A stretch of DNA of 64,000 bases from Lonsdalea populi (lineage in GTDB: Bacteria > Pseudomonadota > Gammaproteobacteria > Enterobacterales > Enterobacteriaceae), in the NCBI RefSeq assembly GCF_015999465.1, contig NZ_CP065534.1:3795708-3859707 (forward strand). The letters are read 5' to 3'. Shown one piece after another: positions 51,660 to 62,607 of the stretch (position 1 is its first letter; every line of letters starts with the position of its first letter). The position numbers and the translations under genes are program-made. The notes beneath the pieces were generated by a model, which did no database searches, was not told the DNA's origin, and saw only the letters and a list, made by a program, of their open reading frames with translations.

Positions 51660-53708
51660 TCAGCCCAGACCCAGAACGGTCAACAGCATGTCGATCAGTT
51701 TGATGCCGATAAACGGCGCCGCGAGGCCGCCCGCGCCGTAAATCCACAGATTACGGCTCAACAGTGACGCCGCGGACATCGGCCGGTAACGAACGCCTTT
51801 GAGCGCAAGCGGGATCAGCAGCACGATAATCAGGGCGTTGAAAATCACCGCGGAAAGGATGGCCGAGTTCGGCGAGTGCAGATGCATCACATTCAGCTTG
51901 TCGAGCGCCGGATAGGTTGCCGCGAACGCCGCAGGGATAATGGCGAAATACTTGGCCACATCGTTGGCGATGCTGAAGGTGGTCAGCGATCCCCGCGTCA
52001 TCAGCATCTGTTTACCGATGCGCACCACCTCCAGCAGCTTGGTGGGATTGGAGTCCAAATCCACCATATTGCCCGCTTCTTTGGCCGCCTGCGTCCCCGA
52101 GTTCATCGCCACCGCCACGTCTGCCTGCGCCAGCGCGGGCGCATCGTTGGTGCCGTCGCCGGTCATCGCGACCATGAGGCCTTCGGCCTGGTATTGGCGG
52201 ATCAGCGCCAGTTTGGCTTCCGGCGTCGCCTCCGACAGAAAGTCATCGACCCCGGCCTCGGCGGCGATGGCGGCCGCGGTCAGCGGGTTGTCGCCAGTGA
52301 CCATGACGGTTTTGATGCCCATCCGACGCAGTTCGGCGAAGCGTTCCCTGATGCCGCCTTTGACGATGTCTTTCAGCGCCACCACCCCCATCACGGCGTT
52401 ATCCACCGCCACGATCAGCGGCGTTCCGCCAGAGCGTGCGACCGACTCCACCAGCACGTTGACCGCTGAGGGGAACTGTCCGCCCTGGCTTTCGACGTGA
52501 CGGCGTATGGCGTCGGCCGCGCCTTTACGCAACCTCTTCGAACCGATATTCACGCCGCTCATGCGGGTCTGCGCGGAAAAGGGGATGAACGTGGCGTTCA
52601 GGCTTTGCAGGTCGCGTTCGCGCAGGTTGAACTTCTGCTTGGCCAGCACCACGATGCTGCGGCCTTCCGGGGTTTCATCCGCCAGCGACGCGAGCTGAGC
52701 GGCGTTCGCCAGCGCCTCCTCCGTGATGCCGGGCGCGGGCAGAAACTGGCTGGCCTGCCGGTTGCCCAGCGTGATGGTGCCGGTTTTGTCCAGCAGCAAG
52801 ACGTCCACGTCGCCCGCCGCTTCCACCGCCCGTCCGCTGGTGGCGATCACATTGGCGGCCAGCATCCGACTCATCCCGGCGATGCCAATCGCCGACAGCA
52901 GCGCGCCGATGGTCGTCGGGATCAGGCAGACCAGCAGCGCCACCAGTACGATGACGCTGACCGGCGAGCCGCCCCAGGCCGAGAACGGGTAGAGCGTCGC
53001 GGTCGCCAGTAGGAAGACGATGGTCAGCGCGATCAGCAGGATGGAGAGCGCGATCTCATTAGGCGTTTTGCGGCGCTTGGCCCCTTCGACCATCGCGATC
53101 ATACGGTCCAGAAAGGTCTCGCCGGGGTTGACGCTGCACTGGATCACCAGCCAGTCGGAGAGGATCCGCGTCCCGCCCGTCACCGAGGCGAAATCGCCCC
53201 CGGCCTCGCGAATAACGGGCGCGGATTCGCCGGTGATCGCGCTTTCATCCACGGAAGCGCCGCCCGCCAGCACTTCGCCGTCGCAGGGGATAATGTCGCC
53301 GGCTTGCGCCAGCACCCAATCGCCTTTTCGCAGGTTTTCGGCCGCCACCTGCTGGTTCGGAGCGTCGTGTTTCGGCTCCGCCAGTTTTTTCGCCCAGCTG
53401 GTGCGTTTGATGCCTTTCAGACTTTCGGCCTGCGCCTTGCTGCGCCCCTCGGCCAGCGCCTCGGCGTAGTTGGCGAACAGCACGGTGAACCATAGCCACA
53501 GGCTGATCGCCGCGGTGAACGTCAGTTCACCCGCCAGCCAACCCATGCTTATGCCGACGGCCAGCAGCGTCGCCAGAATACTGCCCAGGAAAACGACGAA
53601 CATCACCGGATTGCGATATTGCATCCGGGGGGCCAGCTTCCTGAATGACTCGACCAGCGCGGCGCGCCACAGCGTGTTGCGCGGCTGAGAAAGCGTGTTA
53701 TGTCCCAT
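51660..53708 (-). CDS. kdpB: Potassium-transporting ATPase subunit B (P-type ATPase)
   Basis: 682 residues, same as E. coli KdpB, from the ATG after GGAGACAC; a TTG 18 bases earlier was rejected. Phosphorylation motif [12 protein letters not shown] at about residue 307, TGES at about 160, and [16 protein letters not shown] at about 515. Catalytic subunit that powers high-affinity K+ uptake. Confidence 0.98.
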   Translation of the reverse strand: MGHNTLSQPRNTLWRAALVESFRKLAPRMQYRNPVMFVVFLGSILATLLAVGISMGWLAGELTFTAAISLWLWFTVLFANYAEALAEGRSKAQAESLKGIKRTSWAKKLAEPKHDAPNQQVAAENLRKGDWVLAQAGDIIPCDGEVLAGGASVDESAITGESAPVIREAGGDFASVTGGTRILSDWLVIQCSVNPGETFLDRMIAMVEGAKRRKTPNEIALSILLIALTIVFLLATATLYPFSAWGGSPVSVIVLVALLVCLIPTTIGALLSAIGIAGMSRMLAANVIATSGRAVEAAGDVDVLLLDKTGTITLGNRQASQFLPAPGITEEALANAAQLASLADETPEGRSIVVLAKQKFNLRERDLQSLNATFIPFSAQTRMSGVNIGSKRLRKGAADAIRRHVESQGGQFPSAVNVLVESVARSGGTPLIVAVDNAVMGVVALKDIVKGGIRERFAELRRMGIKTVMVTGDNPLTAAAIAAEAGVDDFLSEATPEAKLALIRQYQAEGLMVAMTGDGTNDAPALAQADVAVAMNSGTQAAKEAGNMVDLDSNPTKLLEVVRIGKQMLMTRGSLTTFSIANDVAKYFAIIPAAFAATYPALDKLNVMHLHSPNSAILSAVIFNALIIVLLIPLALKGVRYRPMSAASLLSRNLWIYGAGGLAAPFIGIKLIDMLLTVLGLG

Positions 53709-53738
53709 AAAATGTGTCTCCGGCAATGAACAGTGTCA

Positions 53739-55412
53739 TCACTGCAGATGCTCGATAATCGGCCCCAGGGCCAGCGATGGAATGAAGGTCAGCGCCCCGA
53801 CCAGCAGCACGGTGCCGATAATCAGCCCGACAAACAGCGCGCCGTGGGTCGGCAGCGTCCCGACGCCGGCGGGCTGCGTAGGTCGACTTGCCAGCGATCC
53901 GGCGATGGCTAAGACGGGGATAACGGGGGCGAAGCGGCCAATCAGCATGGCGGCTCCCAGCAGCAGGTTGTAGAACGGCGTGTTCGCGGACAGCCCTGCG
54001 AACGCGCTGCCGTTATTGTTGGCGGCGGACGTGAGCGCATACAGCACCTCGGTAAAGCCGTGGGGGCCGGGGTTCAACATGCCGGCTTGCCCGGCGTCGG
54101 TCATCATCGCCAACGCGGTGCCAAGCAGAACCAGCGTTGGGGCGATCAGGATGGCGAGCGCCGTCATTTTCATTTCCGGTACGCCGATTTTTTTCCCCAG
54201 ATACTCCGGCGTACGGCCGATCATCAGTCCGGCGACAAACACCGCCAGCAGCACGTTCATCAGCATGCCGTACAGGCCGGAACCCACGCCGCCGAACACC
54301 ACTTCGCCAATCTGCATCAGCCACAGCGGCACCAATCCGCCCAGCGCGGTGAAGGAGTCGTGCATCGCGTTGACCGCGCCGCACGACGCCGCCGTCGTAA
54401 TGACCGCGAACAACGCGGATTGCAGGATGCCGAAGCGGCTCTCTTTGCCTTCCCAGTTCAGCACGCTGTCCGCACCGTAGGCGGCCAGATGCGGATTGCC
54501 GTCGACTTCGGCCCACATGACCACGGCCGCGGCGGCGACGAACATCATCAGCATCGCCCACAGCACGGTGTGCCCTTGTCTGGTATCGCGGATCGCCCGG
54601 CCAAACGCCAGGCACAGCGCGGCGGGGATCAGCAACATCGCCAGCATTTGCACAAAGTTCGTCAGCGCCGTCGGGTTCTCGAACGGATGCGCCGAGTTGG
54701 CGTTAAACAGCCCCCCACCGTTGACGCCGAGCATTTTGATCGCTTCCTGCGACGCGACGGGTCCCATCGGCAGCGTTTGCTGCACCCCCTCAAGCGTAGT
54801 GAAGGTCAGATAAGGGCTGAGGTTTTGCGGTACGCCCTGACTGATCATCAATAGCGCCGTCAGCAGAGACAGCGGCAGCAGTACGAACAGCGTCGTTCGC
54901 GTCAGGTCGCGCCAGGCGTTGCCCAGCTTGTCGGTGGCGTGACGGGCGAACCCGCGAATAAGTGCGAACAGCACCGCGAAACCAGTCGCCGCGGAGAGGA
55001 AGTTCTGCACGGTCAGCCCCATCATCGCGCTGAAGTTGCTGATGGTGCTTTCCCCGGCGTAGGCCTGCCAGTTGGTGTTGCTGACGAAACTGATGGCGGT
55101 ATTCAGCGCCAGGTGCCACGACAGGCCCGGCAGTCCCTGCGGATTGAGCGGCAGCCATCCCTGTAGTATCAGGATGGCGAACAGCACGATGATGCCCAGC
55201 AGGTTGAACGCCAGCACCGCCGCCAGATATTGACGCCAGTTCATGTCGCCGTCCGAGATGCCGCACAGTCGCCAGACAGCACGCTCAATTCCCGCCGTTC
55301 CCGGCAGCGTTCTGTCATGAATGAGTCCCGTCAGCAGGCGTCCCAGCGGCTGCGCCAATAACAGCAGCGCCGTCAGATAGACGGCGAGGAGTAAAACAGC
55401 GTCGGCGGCCAT
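53739..55412 (-). CDS. kdpA: Potassium-transporting ATPase subunit A (K+ channel-like)
   Basis: 557 residues, same as E. coli KdpA. Ten membrane segments with four selectivity-filter loops: [35 protein letters not shown] and [12 protein letters not shown]. The ATG follows a GTG by one codon and overlaps the kdpF stop by one base. Confidence 0.98.
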   Translation of the reverse strand: MAADAVLLLAVYLTALLLLAQPLGRLLTGLIHDRTLPGTAGIERAVWRLCGISDGDMNWRQYLAAVLAFNLLGIIVLFAILILQGWLPLNPQGLPGLSWHLALNTAISFVSNTNWQAYAGESTISNFSAMMGLTVQNFLSAATGFAVLFALIRGFARHATDKLGNAWRDLTRTTLFVLLPLSLLTALLMISQGVPQNLSPYLTFTTLEGVQQTLPMGPVASQEAIKMLGVNGGGLFNANSAHPFENPTALTNFVQMLAMLLIPAALCLAFGRAIRDTRQGHTVLWAMLMMFVAAAAVVMWAEVDGNPHLAAYGADSVLNWEGKESRFGILQSALFAVITTAASCGAVNAMHDSFTALGGLVPLWLMQIGEVVFGGVGSGLYGMLMNVLLAVFVAGLMIGRTPEYLGKKIGVPEMKMTALAILIAPTLVLLGTALAMMTDAGQAGMLNPGPHGFTEVLYALTSAANNNGSAFAGLSANTPFYNLLLGAAMLIGRFAPVIPVLAIAGSLASRPTQPAGVGTLPTHGALFVGLIIGTVLLVGALTFIPSLALGPIIEHLQ

Positions 55413-55501
55413 CACAGTGCCTCCGCATGAAACAGGGCATAAAACAGGTAGCCCAGCAATAAAAAGACCAGCACGATGCCGGCGATGATTCCTGCGCTCA
55501 C
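55412..55501 (-). CDS. kdpF: KdpF small stabilising subunit
   Basis: 29 residues from a GTG start: begins [18 protein letters not shown] and ends ALFHAEAL, one hydrophobic segment, very close to the 29-residue E. coli KdpF. Its stop TGA shares one base with the kdpA ATG. GGAGAATCACC on the minus strand is the ribosome-binding site. Too short for routine gene calling. Confidence 0.93.
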   Translation of the reverse strand: MSAGIIAGIVLVFLLLGYLFYALFHAEAL

Positions 55502-55581
55502 GGTGATTCTCCAGGTGTGAAGGGAATACGGAGGAGGGTAGAGAAAGGGAAATAAAAATGTCGTCAAATTGTGGAAGGGCG

Positions 55582-55601
55582 GTATAAAAATTTTGTATAA
55601 A
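55582..55601 (-). promoter_or_regulatory. KdpE-like direct repeat upstream of kdpFABC
   Basis: On the minus strand TTTATAC occurs twice, 13 bp apart (55601-55595 and 55588-55582), separated by AAAATT and followed by CGCCC. The E. coli KdpE site has the same TTTATAC...CGCCC makeup. It lies 80-100 bp before kdpF. Confidence 0.6.
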
Positions 55602-55820
55602 TGGCGGAAAACCGGCGTTTAGCTGGAACCCTCTTCACACGCGATAACCGGTGAATTCGATGTTAACGCCTATAGCGCGTAATGAGTATTTGCGGCTTGT
55701 ATCCGTATTCTGGACGGCCTGTAGACCAGGGAGAGACGATTAATGACCGGATGACAGGTACCCTTATCAGGGGTCTTACCCAGAGGTAGAGCGAGACAGA
55801 AAGGAAACGTTGTGGTACCC

Positions 55821-55845
55821 AATAATTCGAATCAATAATTCGAAT
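55821..55845 (+). repeat. Tandem 12-bp repeat with TTCGAA palindromes
   Basis: AATAATTCGAAT occurs at 55821-55832 and 55834-55845. It lies in the 500-bp spacer (55502-56001) between kdpF and the accessory genes. The spacer holds no convincing gene; a 50-codon open frame with no start ends at 56000. Confidence 0.7.
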
Positions 55846-56001
55846 AGGGCTGGGCAATCCTCCCGTGCCAGCCCGCCATTATCAACCGCCTGACGTCCCA
55901 TCTATCGCGAGATTGGAATTTTTTTATCATCGTCCGCTGCCGAGTCTCAACGCGGCGCTGAACGAGGTGCTCAGCGTCGCGCTGTTTTTTGCCTAGTGGG
56001 G

Positions 56002-56694
56002 TTAATCACAGGTGGGGGTTTGGGTGCCATTTGATTTGATATCAATAATATTAACTTCAGATTGATGGTCATTGCAGGCATATGCATAGTCGTTGTAGAG
56101 CCAAAACCGTGTAAGGCCATTGAAATAGGCATCATTTTTTTTATTGAAAAATACCATAGAGGCTAATTCATAGTTTACGGTGTCTTGATATTTCTGATAT
56201 TCGGTTAACATGGACTGATCCCACCAGTGAGCTAACGGCCTATTACCACTGAGTGGAGAATCAACACTTTCCTTATAAAAAACGGCAGAGTATTCATCAC
56301 TATTCTTATCAAAAGGGTGTTGTTTGAAGTAATTCATAATCAAGTCAATGAGTGCTTGTTGCCCTTTAGGCGGGTTGTTTATCACATAATGAAGCTTGTT
56401 TTCAGTTAATTTAATAGTCGGTGTAGAAAAAGACAAATAGGCTGAAACCGGGCCAATATAATTAATCCATAGCAATGTAAAAGCATATAGAAATGTATTC
56501 CATCCCACGAAACGCCATTTATGAGCAAATCGACGGCGTAGAAAGATAAGCGTACATACAGGACTTAGGACTAATATCAACGGCAGCATCGTGGAATAGT
56601 GCATGTACAAAAAGGAATCTTCATCGAATTGATAAAGTCGTCCCACGACCAGGATGAGGTAATTCACAACCAGAAAAGCAAAGGTAAAATTCAT
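56002..56694 (-). CDS. Hypothetical membrane protein overlapping the DUF3289-type gene
   Basis: 230 residues, family not recognised. Three hydrophobic segments in the first 95 residues (FAFLVVNYLILVVGRLY; LPLILVLSPVCTLIFL; FLYAFTLLWINYIGPV), then a polar C-terminal domain of about 135 residues with many Asn, Tyr and Asp. Codon use and GC are much lower than the backbone. It overlaps the upstream gene by 4 bp, so the two are co-translated; a membrane partner or immunity protein is a possibility only. Confidence 0.65.
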   Translation of the reverse strand: MNFTFAFLVVNYLILVVGRLYQFDEDSFLYMHYSTMLPLILVLSPVCTLIFLRRRFAHKWRFVGWNTFLYAFTLLWINYIGPVSAYLSFSTPTIKLTENKLHYVINNPPKGQQALIDLIMNYFKQHPFDKNSDEYSAVFYKESVDSPLSGNRPLAHWWDQSMLTEYQKYQDTVNYELASMVFFNKKNDAYFNGLTRFWLYNDYAYACNDHQSEVNIIDIKSNGTQTPTCD

Positions 56695-57809
56695 AACGTT
56701 CCCTTTATGGGGTAGTCCATTTCCATAACGGTGATGAATGGCTTATACCCGAACTGCTTCATATGTTGCAGGATAAACCAGCCTCGGAACCCTGCAAGCA
56801 TGCCATATTTTTTTATGGAGCCGTTGGTCGGATCGGGGCCGATGTCGGGAATATCTAACCCAAAATGGTCGTAGAACGTGACGCGCACTTTACCGGTATA
56901 ATAGCGTCCGACTCGGTCATACTGAACCAACTCTGCTTTAGCTGCCCAGACATCGTTAATTGACATGGTTAATCCCCCGATGATATCTGAAGTTCTATGG
57001 AAGGCTGGAGGCCGGAGTTTCGCTTGATTTTTTTTGTCATATTGCGGCATCCATATTTCCACAGATGTGGCATTAATTTCGCCTTGCTTCATTTTAATTG
57101 TTGTATCAACACCTTCCATTAATCGACTAACAAATTTTTGAGTCTCTGGATGTGCGCGCACCGCGCGTGTCAGAGCGGGGTGCCTGAACTCTCCGCCTTC
57201 CTTCTTTTGGAATTTGGCGATCATCGCGAGAATAACGAACTTCAGTTCGCCGGAAGAAAACAGTGTTGTTGCCATTTCTCTAAATTTTTTAAAGAAAATA
57301 TCGGGGGACGCGAAGTTGAGCATCCAGTCATCCACGTCAAACATGTGCGTATGCATATAGGTGGGAATGGCGGTGATTTCTTCTTTGGTCATATCACCGT
57401 AAAGCATATCCGCCGCCGGCGTTCCATCAGCGTTTAATCCTGGTTTTCGCTTGGTCTCGTACACCAAAATGGGGAGATCAATCCGCGTCGCACTGGTGGT
57501 ATCGGTCACTTCGGTGACCTTGAGCGTCGGCTTGGGTTCTGTTCGCGGCGTGGCAGGTCGGGGCGCAAATCCCCAGCCGGCTTTCTGTGCCGGCGCATTC
57601 ACCCTGGCGCGGTCATAGGCATTCCGGACGGCATTGGCGAAATCGCGGTTGGCATTGATGTCTAACGAGCCGGCCGTTAATGAACAACAGGCGTGCTCTT
57701 GCGAGCCTAATACGACGGTTCTGGCATCCAGCGCGCTGCCTTTTTTGGGCGGCAGGATGCGGGTAAATTCCTCCGGCGTCAGTTCATCAATACGCTTGGT
57801 GATCAGCAT
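56691..57809 (-). CDS. DUF3289-like protein, possible secreted effector
   Basis: 372 residues. The last 120 residues carry a pattern I associate with DUF3289 (YPO3983-like) proteins: AFHRTSDIIGGLTMSIND, then VRVTFYDHFGLDIPDIGPD and GFRGWFILQHMKQFGYKPF. Such proteins sit in type VI secretion-linked islands in Enterobacterales. No signal peptide is visible. AGGGAAT precedes the ATG. No VgrG or Hcp gene is nearby. Lower GC than neighbours. Assignment is from recall of the pattern, not a search. Confidence 0.6.
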   Translation of the reverse strand: MLITKRIDELTPEEFTRILPPKKGSALDARTVVLGSQEHACCSLTAGSLDINANRDFANAVRNAYDRARVNAPAQKAGWGFAPRPATPRTEPKPTLKVTEVTDTTSATRIDLPILVYETKRKPGLNADGTPAADMLYGDMTKEEITAIPTYMHTHMFDVDDWMLNFASPDIFFKKFREMATTLFSSGELKFVILAMIAKFQKKEGGEFRHPALTRAVRAHPETQKFVSRLMEGVDTTIKMKQGEINATSVEIWMPQYDKKNQAKLRPPAFHRTSDIIGGLTMSINDVWAAKAELVQYDRVGRYYTGKVRVTFYDHFGLDIPDIGPDPTNGSIKKYGMLAGFRGWFILQHMKQFGYKPFITVMEMDYPIKGTL

Positions 57810-57961
57810 GTTTCATTCCCTGTAAATGGATTCATCCCTGTGAAGCGCGAATATTTTATGTGCAACTAATTGTTGTGTAAATCAACTGTAGTCCCCCTCT
57901 GAATTTGGTCTTACCGTTTAATAGAGTTCTCTGGTTAAAATACAACCATCGGAGGCTCATC

Positions 57962-58111
57962 ATGAAGAACGCGCGTTTCACTGAAACTCAGATCCTGCGG
58001 GTTTTGAAAGAGGTTGAAGGGGGTCGGCATGTGAAGGGTATCTGCCGCGAAAACGGTGTGTCGGAAGCCGGCTATTACATCTATGGACTACCTCCGTTTT
58101 GCAAGTACTGA
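57962..58111 (+). pseudogene. IS3-family transposase orfA, truncated
   Basis: The first 40 codons are a typical orfA helix-turn-helix start (KNARFTETQILRVLKEVEGG, then CRENGVSEAGYY). At about 58083 the homology stops and a few foreign codons run to a stop. The remainder of orfA is gone, replaced by the IS110-derived sequence. Confidence 0.8.
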
Positions 58112-58300
58112 ATCTGGTTTTGGGTTGTTGCTTACATCTATCCGGCCTCAGCAATACTGACCTGTGCCCAAATGGGTAATCCGCACACCATCGCCTCAAC
58201 AACTGGACGGCCTCTAAGGCCAATATAATAGTCAGGTTCCGATGGTGCAGGTGCAACCTGTCACCATATTTCAATACTCTGCAACTTTTCTCGGTAAGCT

Positions 58301-58519
58301 TTAAATCACAACAGATTGATATTCTGTACTATTTTTCAACATCGACCAGACAATCCGGGCATTCTTGTTTGCGACAGCGACAGTCGTTTTGTTAACGCCT
58401 CTTCGCTCTTTTAACTGATTAACCCACTGATTCATTGAGCTGTCATGATTATTCTCAGCAACTCTGACGACGGCCCTGGCCCCATGTATAAACATGGTTC
58501 GTAGATGCTTAGCATCTTT
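58301..58519 (-). pseudogene. IS110-family transposase, C-terminal remnant
   Basis: About 70 codons in frame on the minus strand, including FIHGARAVVRVAENN, NQWVNQLKERRGVNK and VAVANKNARIVWSML, the C-terminal Transposase_20 region of IS110-type enzymes. The catalytic N-terminal DEDD domain is absent. The IS110-derived DNA probably spans about 58086-58535, inside the IS3 element. Confidence 0.75.
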
Positions 58520-58540
58520 TTTTGGTCATGTTCATCAGTA

Positions 58541-59245
58541 GTCAAGGCGCTACAAAAACTGGCACATCAGTATCCGGCCTAGGGTTTTGGATTGATGTTC
58601 AATAAGTTACGACAGGCAGGGTTACTGTGGAATGCAAAGCGGGTTTACCGGATCTATCGATTGTTAAAACTCAACCTTCGGCGCAAAGGGAAAAAACGCT
58701 TACCTAACAGACATCCACAGCCGTTGGTTATTCCGCATAAAACGAACCACTGTTGGTCAGTTGATTTTATGAGTGATGCCTTGAGCGACGGGCGGCGCTT
58801 CAGGTTATTTAACGTCGTTGATGACTTTAATCGGGAAGCGCTGACCATCGAAGTTGATTTGAATATACCGGCTCATCGTGTTGTGCGCATTCTTGAACGA
58901 TTAAGCACAGAACGAGCCTACCCGTCTTTTATACGCAGTGATAATGGGCCAGAGCTCACCGCCGCAGCCTTAGCCGAATGGGCAGAACGCCACGGTGTGA
59001 TACTCGATTTTATTCAGCCCGGAAAGCCGATGCAGAACGGATTTATCGAGCGATTTAACAAAACGCTGCGAACAGAAATACTCGATATGTATCTGTTCAG
59101 AACACGGTCAGAAGTCCGCGTGCTAACAGAAGACTGGCGCACAGAATATAACGAGGAACGCCCACATAGCTTACTGGGTGATATGCCACCTGTTATCTAT
59201 GCGCGGCAAAAACTGGCCGGAGATCCTCATTGGCGGTGGTACTAA
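58541..59245 (+). pseudogene. IS3-family transposase orfB, 5' truncated with a stop codon
   Basis: Frame begins at about 58541 (VKALQKLAHQYP), meets TAG at 58580, and is open from there to 59245. It keeps the DDE core: WSVDFMSDAL, RSDNGPE and NGFIERFNKTLR, and the C-terminal NEERPHSLLGDMPP. The N-terminal part is missing. An intact orfB product is not possible. Confidence 0.8.
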
Positions 59246-59334
59246 AAACCGGAGGGACTACAGCAGTACACCAGTCTAAGTTGCTGATGCCTTTTCGGGT
59301 TAGGATTACGCTTGTTTACTGATACCTTCATCAT
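59242..59334 (-). pseudogene. Short truncated reading frame at the IS edge
   Basis: Two ATGs preceded by GTGGAG start a 30-codon frame (MMKVSVNKRNPNPKRHQQLR) that runs into the IS end and stops there. It looks like the start of a small basic protein whose remainder was cut off by the insertion. Not recognised. The 262-bp stretch from 59263 to the mnmE end holds nothing else that I see. Confidence 0.3.
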
Positions 59335-59524
59335 TGCTCCACTTTGCTCCAAAATTCCAACTCGGGAGTGAATATGGATCAATTTTTAGCAAAGCAGAGC
59401 AAAGGTATGTGAAAAGTAGTAAAACCGCCTCATAACCAAAAACAAATAATTTCCATAAAAAACAAAAAGTTAATTTGATGTGCTTTGAAGGATTTTACCA
59501 CGTTTCTCTGATTGATGAGCTACT

Positions 59525-60889
59525 TCACTTGCCGATACAGAAGCTGGAAAAAATGCGGCCCAATAAGTCGTCGGAGGTGAATTCCCCCGTAATCTCGCTG
59601 AGCGCCTGTTGCGATAGCCGCAGTTCTTCCGCCAGCAGTTCGCCCGCGTAAGCGCTGACCAGTTGGTCGCGGCCTTGTTCCAGATGTTCGGCCGCGCTTT
59701 CCAGCGCCTGTAGGTGACGGCGACGAGCCAGAAAGCCGCTTTCAGTGCTGATGGTAAAGCCCATGCTCTCTTTCAGATGATTGCGCAGCAGATCTACGCC
59801 TTCCCCGGTACGCGCCGACAGCCTGATGAGCGAGTGGGTGCTCACATCCTCGATACCGAGCGTTTCTCCGGTGATGTCCGCTTTGTTGCGCACCACGGTG
59901 ATCGGCAACGTTTTCGGTAGTCGCGCCATAAACTCCGGCCAGAGGGCGGCAGGTTCGCTGGCCTCGGTGGTGGTGCCGTCCACCATAAACAGCACCCGAT
60001 CGGCCTGCTCTATCTCCTGCCAGGCGCGCTCGATACCAATGCGCTCCACCTCGTCGTTGGCGTCGCGCAGACCGGCGGTATCGATGATATGCAGCGGCAT
60101 GCCGTCGATATGAATATGCTCGCGCAGGACGTCGCGGGTGGTGCCGGCGATATCGGTGACGATAGCCGCTTCCCGGCCCGCCAGCGCGTTCAGCAGGCTG
60201 GACTTACCGGCGTTGGGACGACCGGCGATGACCACCTTCATGCCTTCGCGCAGCAGACTCCCCTGACGGGCTTCGGCGCGCACGCCGTTCAAATCGGCGA
60301 TCACCGTGTTGAGCTGCGCCTCGATTTTGCCGTCGGAAAGGAAATCGATTTCCTCATCCGGAAAATCAATGGCGGCTTCCACGTAAATACGAAGCTGCGT
60401 CAGCGTTTCCACCAGCTGATGGATCCTGCTGGAAAAAGCGCCCTGCAGGGAGTTCACGGCGGAGCGCGCGGCCTGCTCGGAACTGGCATCAATCAGGTCG
60501 GCGATGGCTTCGGCCTGCGCTAAATCCAGCTTATCGTTCAGGAAGGCGCGCTCTGAGAACTCACCGGGACGGGCGATGCGTAGGCCCGGCAACGTCAGGA
60601 TGCGTTTCAACAGCAGGTCCAGAATCACCGGGCCGCCGTGGCCCTGTAATTCCAGCACGTCCTCGCCGGTGAACGAATTGGGATTGGGAAACCACAGGGC
60701 TATGCCCTGATCCAGCACGCTGCCGTCGGCATCGAGAAAGGGCAGGTAGTCGGCATAGCGCGGACGCGGCAGTTTTCCCAGCACGGCTTGCGCCACGGCC
60801 GACGCGGCGGAACCGGAAATACGCAGGATACCTACGCCGCCGCGTCCCGGCGGAGTGGCTTGGGCGACGATGGTGTCGGTATGGCTCAT
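59525..60889 (-). CDS. mnmE: tRNA modification GTPase MnmE
   Basis: 454 residues, same as E. coli MnmE, from the ATG giving [20 protein letters not shown]; an upstream in-frame Met would add five residues. The G domain (about 215-380) has [24 protein letters not shown] and NKAD. The C-terminal FCIGK holds the catalytic-type Cys. With MnmG it forms the 5-carboxymethylaminomethyl group at U34 of several tRNAs. Confidence 0.98.
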   Translation of the reverse strand: MSHTDTIVAQATPPGRGGVGILRISGSAASAVAQAVLGKLPRPRYADYLPFLDADGSVLDQGIALWFPNPNSFTGEDVLELQGHGGPVILDLLLKRILTLPGLRIARPGEFSERAFLNDKLDLAQAEAIADLIDASSEQAARSAVNSLQGAFSSRIHQLVETLTQLRIYVEAAIDFPDEEIDFLSDGKIEAQLNTVIADLNGVRAEARQGSLLREGMKVVIAGRPNAGKSSLLNALAGREAAIVTDIAGTTRDVLREHIHIDGMPLHIIDTAGLRDANDEVERIGIERAWQEIEQADRVLFMVDGTTTEASEPAALWPEFMARLPKTLPITVVRNKADITGETLGIEDVSTHSLIRLSARTGEGVDLLRNHLKESMGFTISTESGFLARRRHLQALESAAEHLEQGRDQLVSAYAGELLAEELRLSQQALSEITGEFTSDDLLGRIFSSFCIGK

Positions 60890-60910
60890 GGTCATCTCTC
60901 TCAATTACAT

Positions 60911-60938
60911 AAAAAATAAGGCGGTCAGTGACCGCCTT
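60911..60938 (-). terminator. Intrinsic terminator between yidC and mnmE
   Basis: Read on the minus strand, AAGGCGGTC and GACCGCCTT form a 9-bp stem with a three-base loop, followed by ATTTTTTATG. It could limit read-through from yidC into mnmE. Confidence 0.85.
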
Positions 60939-60970
60939 ACGTTAGAAATGAGGTTGGCAATCAGCCGGCG

Positions 60971-62605
60971 TTATTTCTTCTCACGGCTGTGCAAGCCTCG
61001 CTTCTCCAGCCCGCGGTAGATCAGCTGCTGCTGAGCGATGGTCACCAGGTTGCTGACGATATAGTACAGCACCAAACCTGACGGGAACCACAGGAAGAAC
61101 ACGGTGAAGATGACCGGCATGTAGGTCATGATCTTCTGCTGCATCGGGTCGGTGACCGTCGTCGGCGACATCTTCTGGATGAAGAACATGGTCAGACCCA
61201 TCAGGATAGGCAGAACGTAGTACGGGTCCTGAGCAGACAGGTCATGGATCCACAGCGCGAACGGCGCATGACGCAGCTCTACAGAGCCCATCAACATGTA
61301 GTACAACGCTAGGAAGATCGGCATCTGAATCAGCAGCGGGAAGCAGCCGCCCAGCGGGTTGACCTTTTCAGCCTTGTACAGCGCCATCATTTCCTGACTC
61401 ATGCGCTGTTTGTCGTCACCGACGCGTTCGCGCATCGCCTGCAGTTTCGGTTGCAGCATGCGCATTTTAGCCATTGAGGTGTACTGCGCTTTGGTCAGCG
61501 GATACATGATGGCGCGCACGATAAAGGTGATGGCGATAATGGAGAAGCCCCAGTTACCGATGAAACCGTGCAGGAATTTCAGCAGTTTGAACAGCGGCTG
61601 AGAGATGAACCACAGCCAGCCGTAGTCGACGGTCAAGTCCAGGTGAGGCGCGACCGCGGCCATTTTGTCCTGAATTTCCGGTCCAACCCACAGCGTGGCC
61701 CGCAGCTGTTGCTGGCTGCCAGGCTGAACGACAACCGGCGCGGCTTTAAAGCCGATAGCCGCTTGACCGTTGCCCAAATTGGCGCTGTAGAACGTGTTGC
61801 TGCTGTTGGCCTGTGGAATCCACGCGGTGGCGAAATACTGCTGCAGCATGGCGACCCAGCCGCCTTGCGTCGCAAGGTTCAGCGGTTCTTTCATATCGCT
61901 GAAGCTGTATTTTTTGTATTTCTCGTCGCTGGAGGAGAAGGCCGCGCCGCGGTAGGTATGGAGCGCGAAATTGCTGCTGCCGGTATCGCGGTGTGAAGGC
62001 AGCTCGATGGACTGCTTCAACTGGCCGAACAGCGTCAGCTCCAGCGGTTGAGCGCTGGCGTTATTGACGCCGTATTCAACGCCCAGGGCATAGTCGCCGC
62101 GTTTCAGCACGAACGTCTTGGTAAAGGTCGCGCCGTTGGCGTCGGTATAGGTCAATGGAATGCGGATTTCGCTCTGACCGTCCGTCAGTTCGTAGCGATC
62201 CTGCGCGGTTTGATACAGAGGACGCGCACCGTTCGCCGGGTTGTCCGGACCATTTTTCCCGGTCAGACCGCTCTGCGCCTGATAGACGAAGGCCGGCGTC
62301 GTTTCCAGCAGCAGGAAAGGCTCGGTGGAGCCCAGCGTCGCCGGATAAGACAGCAGGTTGGCCTGCTCGATGTCGCCGCCGCGAGTGTTGATCGTCAGGG
62401 ACAGTACGTCGGTCTTCACCGTAATCAGTTTACCCTGACCACTGGCGGGGACGCCCTGGTTGGCGGCATCGCCGACTGCATTATTCGTAGACTGTTGCGT
62501 GGTCTGTGTTGTGGCTGGCGGATTTTTATCCGTTTCCCAGGCCTGCCAGATCATGAACGTCACGAACAGCAGAGCGATGAGAAGAAGATTGCGTTGCGAA
62601 TCCAT
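60971..62605 (-). CDS. yidC: Membrane protein insertase YidC
   Basis: 544 residues; E. coli YidC is 548. An N-terminal membrane anchor ([19 protein letters not shown]), a large periplasmic domain to about residue 340, then five membrane segments of the Oxa1 core, with the hydrophilic-groove Arg in [12 protein letters not shown]. The C-terminal region is basic. It inserts and folds inner-membrane proteins alone or with SecYEG. Two bp after yidD. Confidence 0.98.
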   Translation of the reverse strand: MDSQRNLLLIALLFVTFMIWQAWETDKNPPATTQTTQQSTNNAVGDAANQGVPASGQGKLITVKTDVLSLTINTRGGDIEQANLLSYPATLGSTEPFLLLETTPAFVYQAQSGLTGKNGPDNPANGARPLYQTAQDRYELTDGQSEIRIPLTYTDANGATFTKTFVLKRGDYALGVEYGVNNASAQPLELTLFGQLKQSIELPSHRDTGSSNFALHTYRGAAFSSSDEKYKKYSFSDMKEPLNLATQGGWVAMLQQYFATAWIPQANSSNTFYSANLGNGQAAIGFKAAPVVVQPGSQQQLRATLWVGPEIQDKMAAVAPHLDLTVDYGWLWFISQPLFKLLKFLHGFIGNWGFSIIAITFIVRAIMYPLTKAQYTSMAKMRMLQPKLQAMRERVGDDKQRMSQEMMALYKAEKVNPLGGCFPLLIQMPIFLALYYMLMGSVELRHAPFALWIHDLSAQDPYYVLPILMGLTMFFIQKMSPTTVTDPMQQKIMTYMPVIFTVFFLWFPSGLVLYYIVSNLVTIAQQQLIYRGLEKRGLHSREKK

Positions 62606-62607
62606 CG

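Larger units (their letters stand above)
57887..59262 (+). mobile_element. Decayed IS3-family element with a nested IS110-family remnant
   Basis: The outer ends match as inverted repeats: TGTAGTCCCCCTC on the left and, read inward, TGTAGTCCCTCC on the right. Between them are an orfA start, an IS110-type transposase tail on the opposite strand, and most of orfB. Parts of orfA and orfB are missing. No target duplication is obvious. The element cannot transpose by itself. Confidence 0.75.

Noticed and set aside
51876..52500. Overlapping plus-strand frames inside kdpB
   Set aside because: Antisense shadows of a complete P-type ATPase gene.
55848..56000. About 50-codon plus-strand open frame ending near 56000
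   Set aside because: No start codon with ribosome-binding site; could be the end of a lost gene but nothing supports it.
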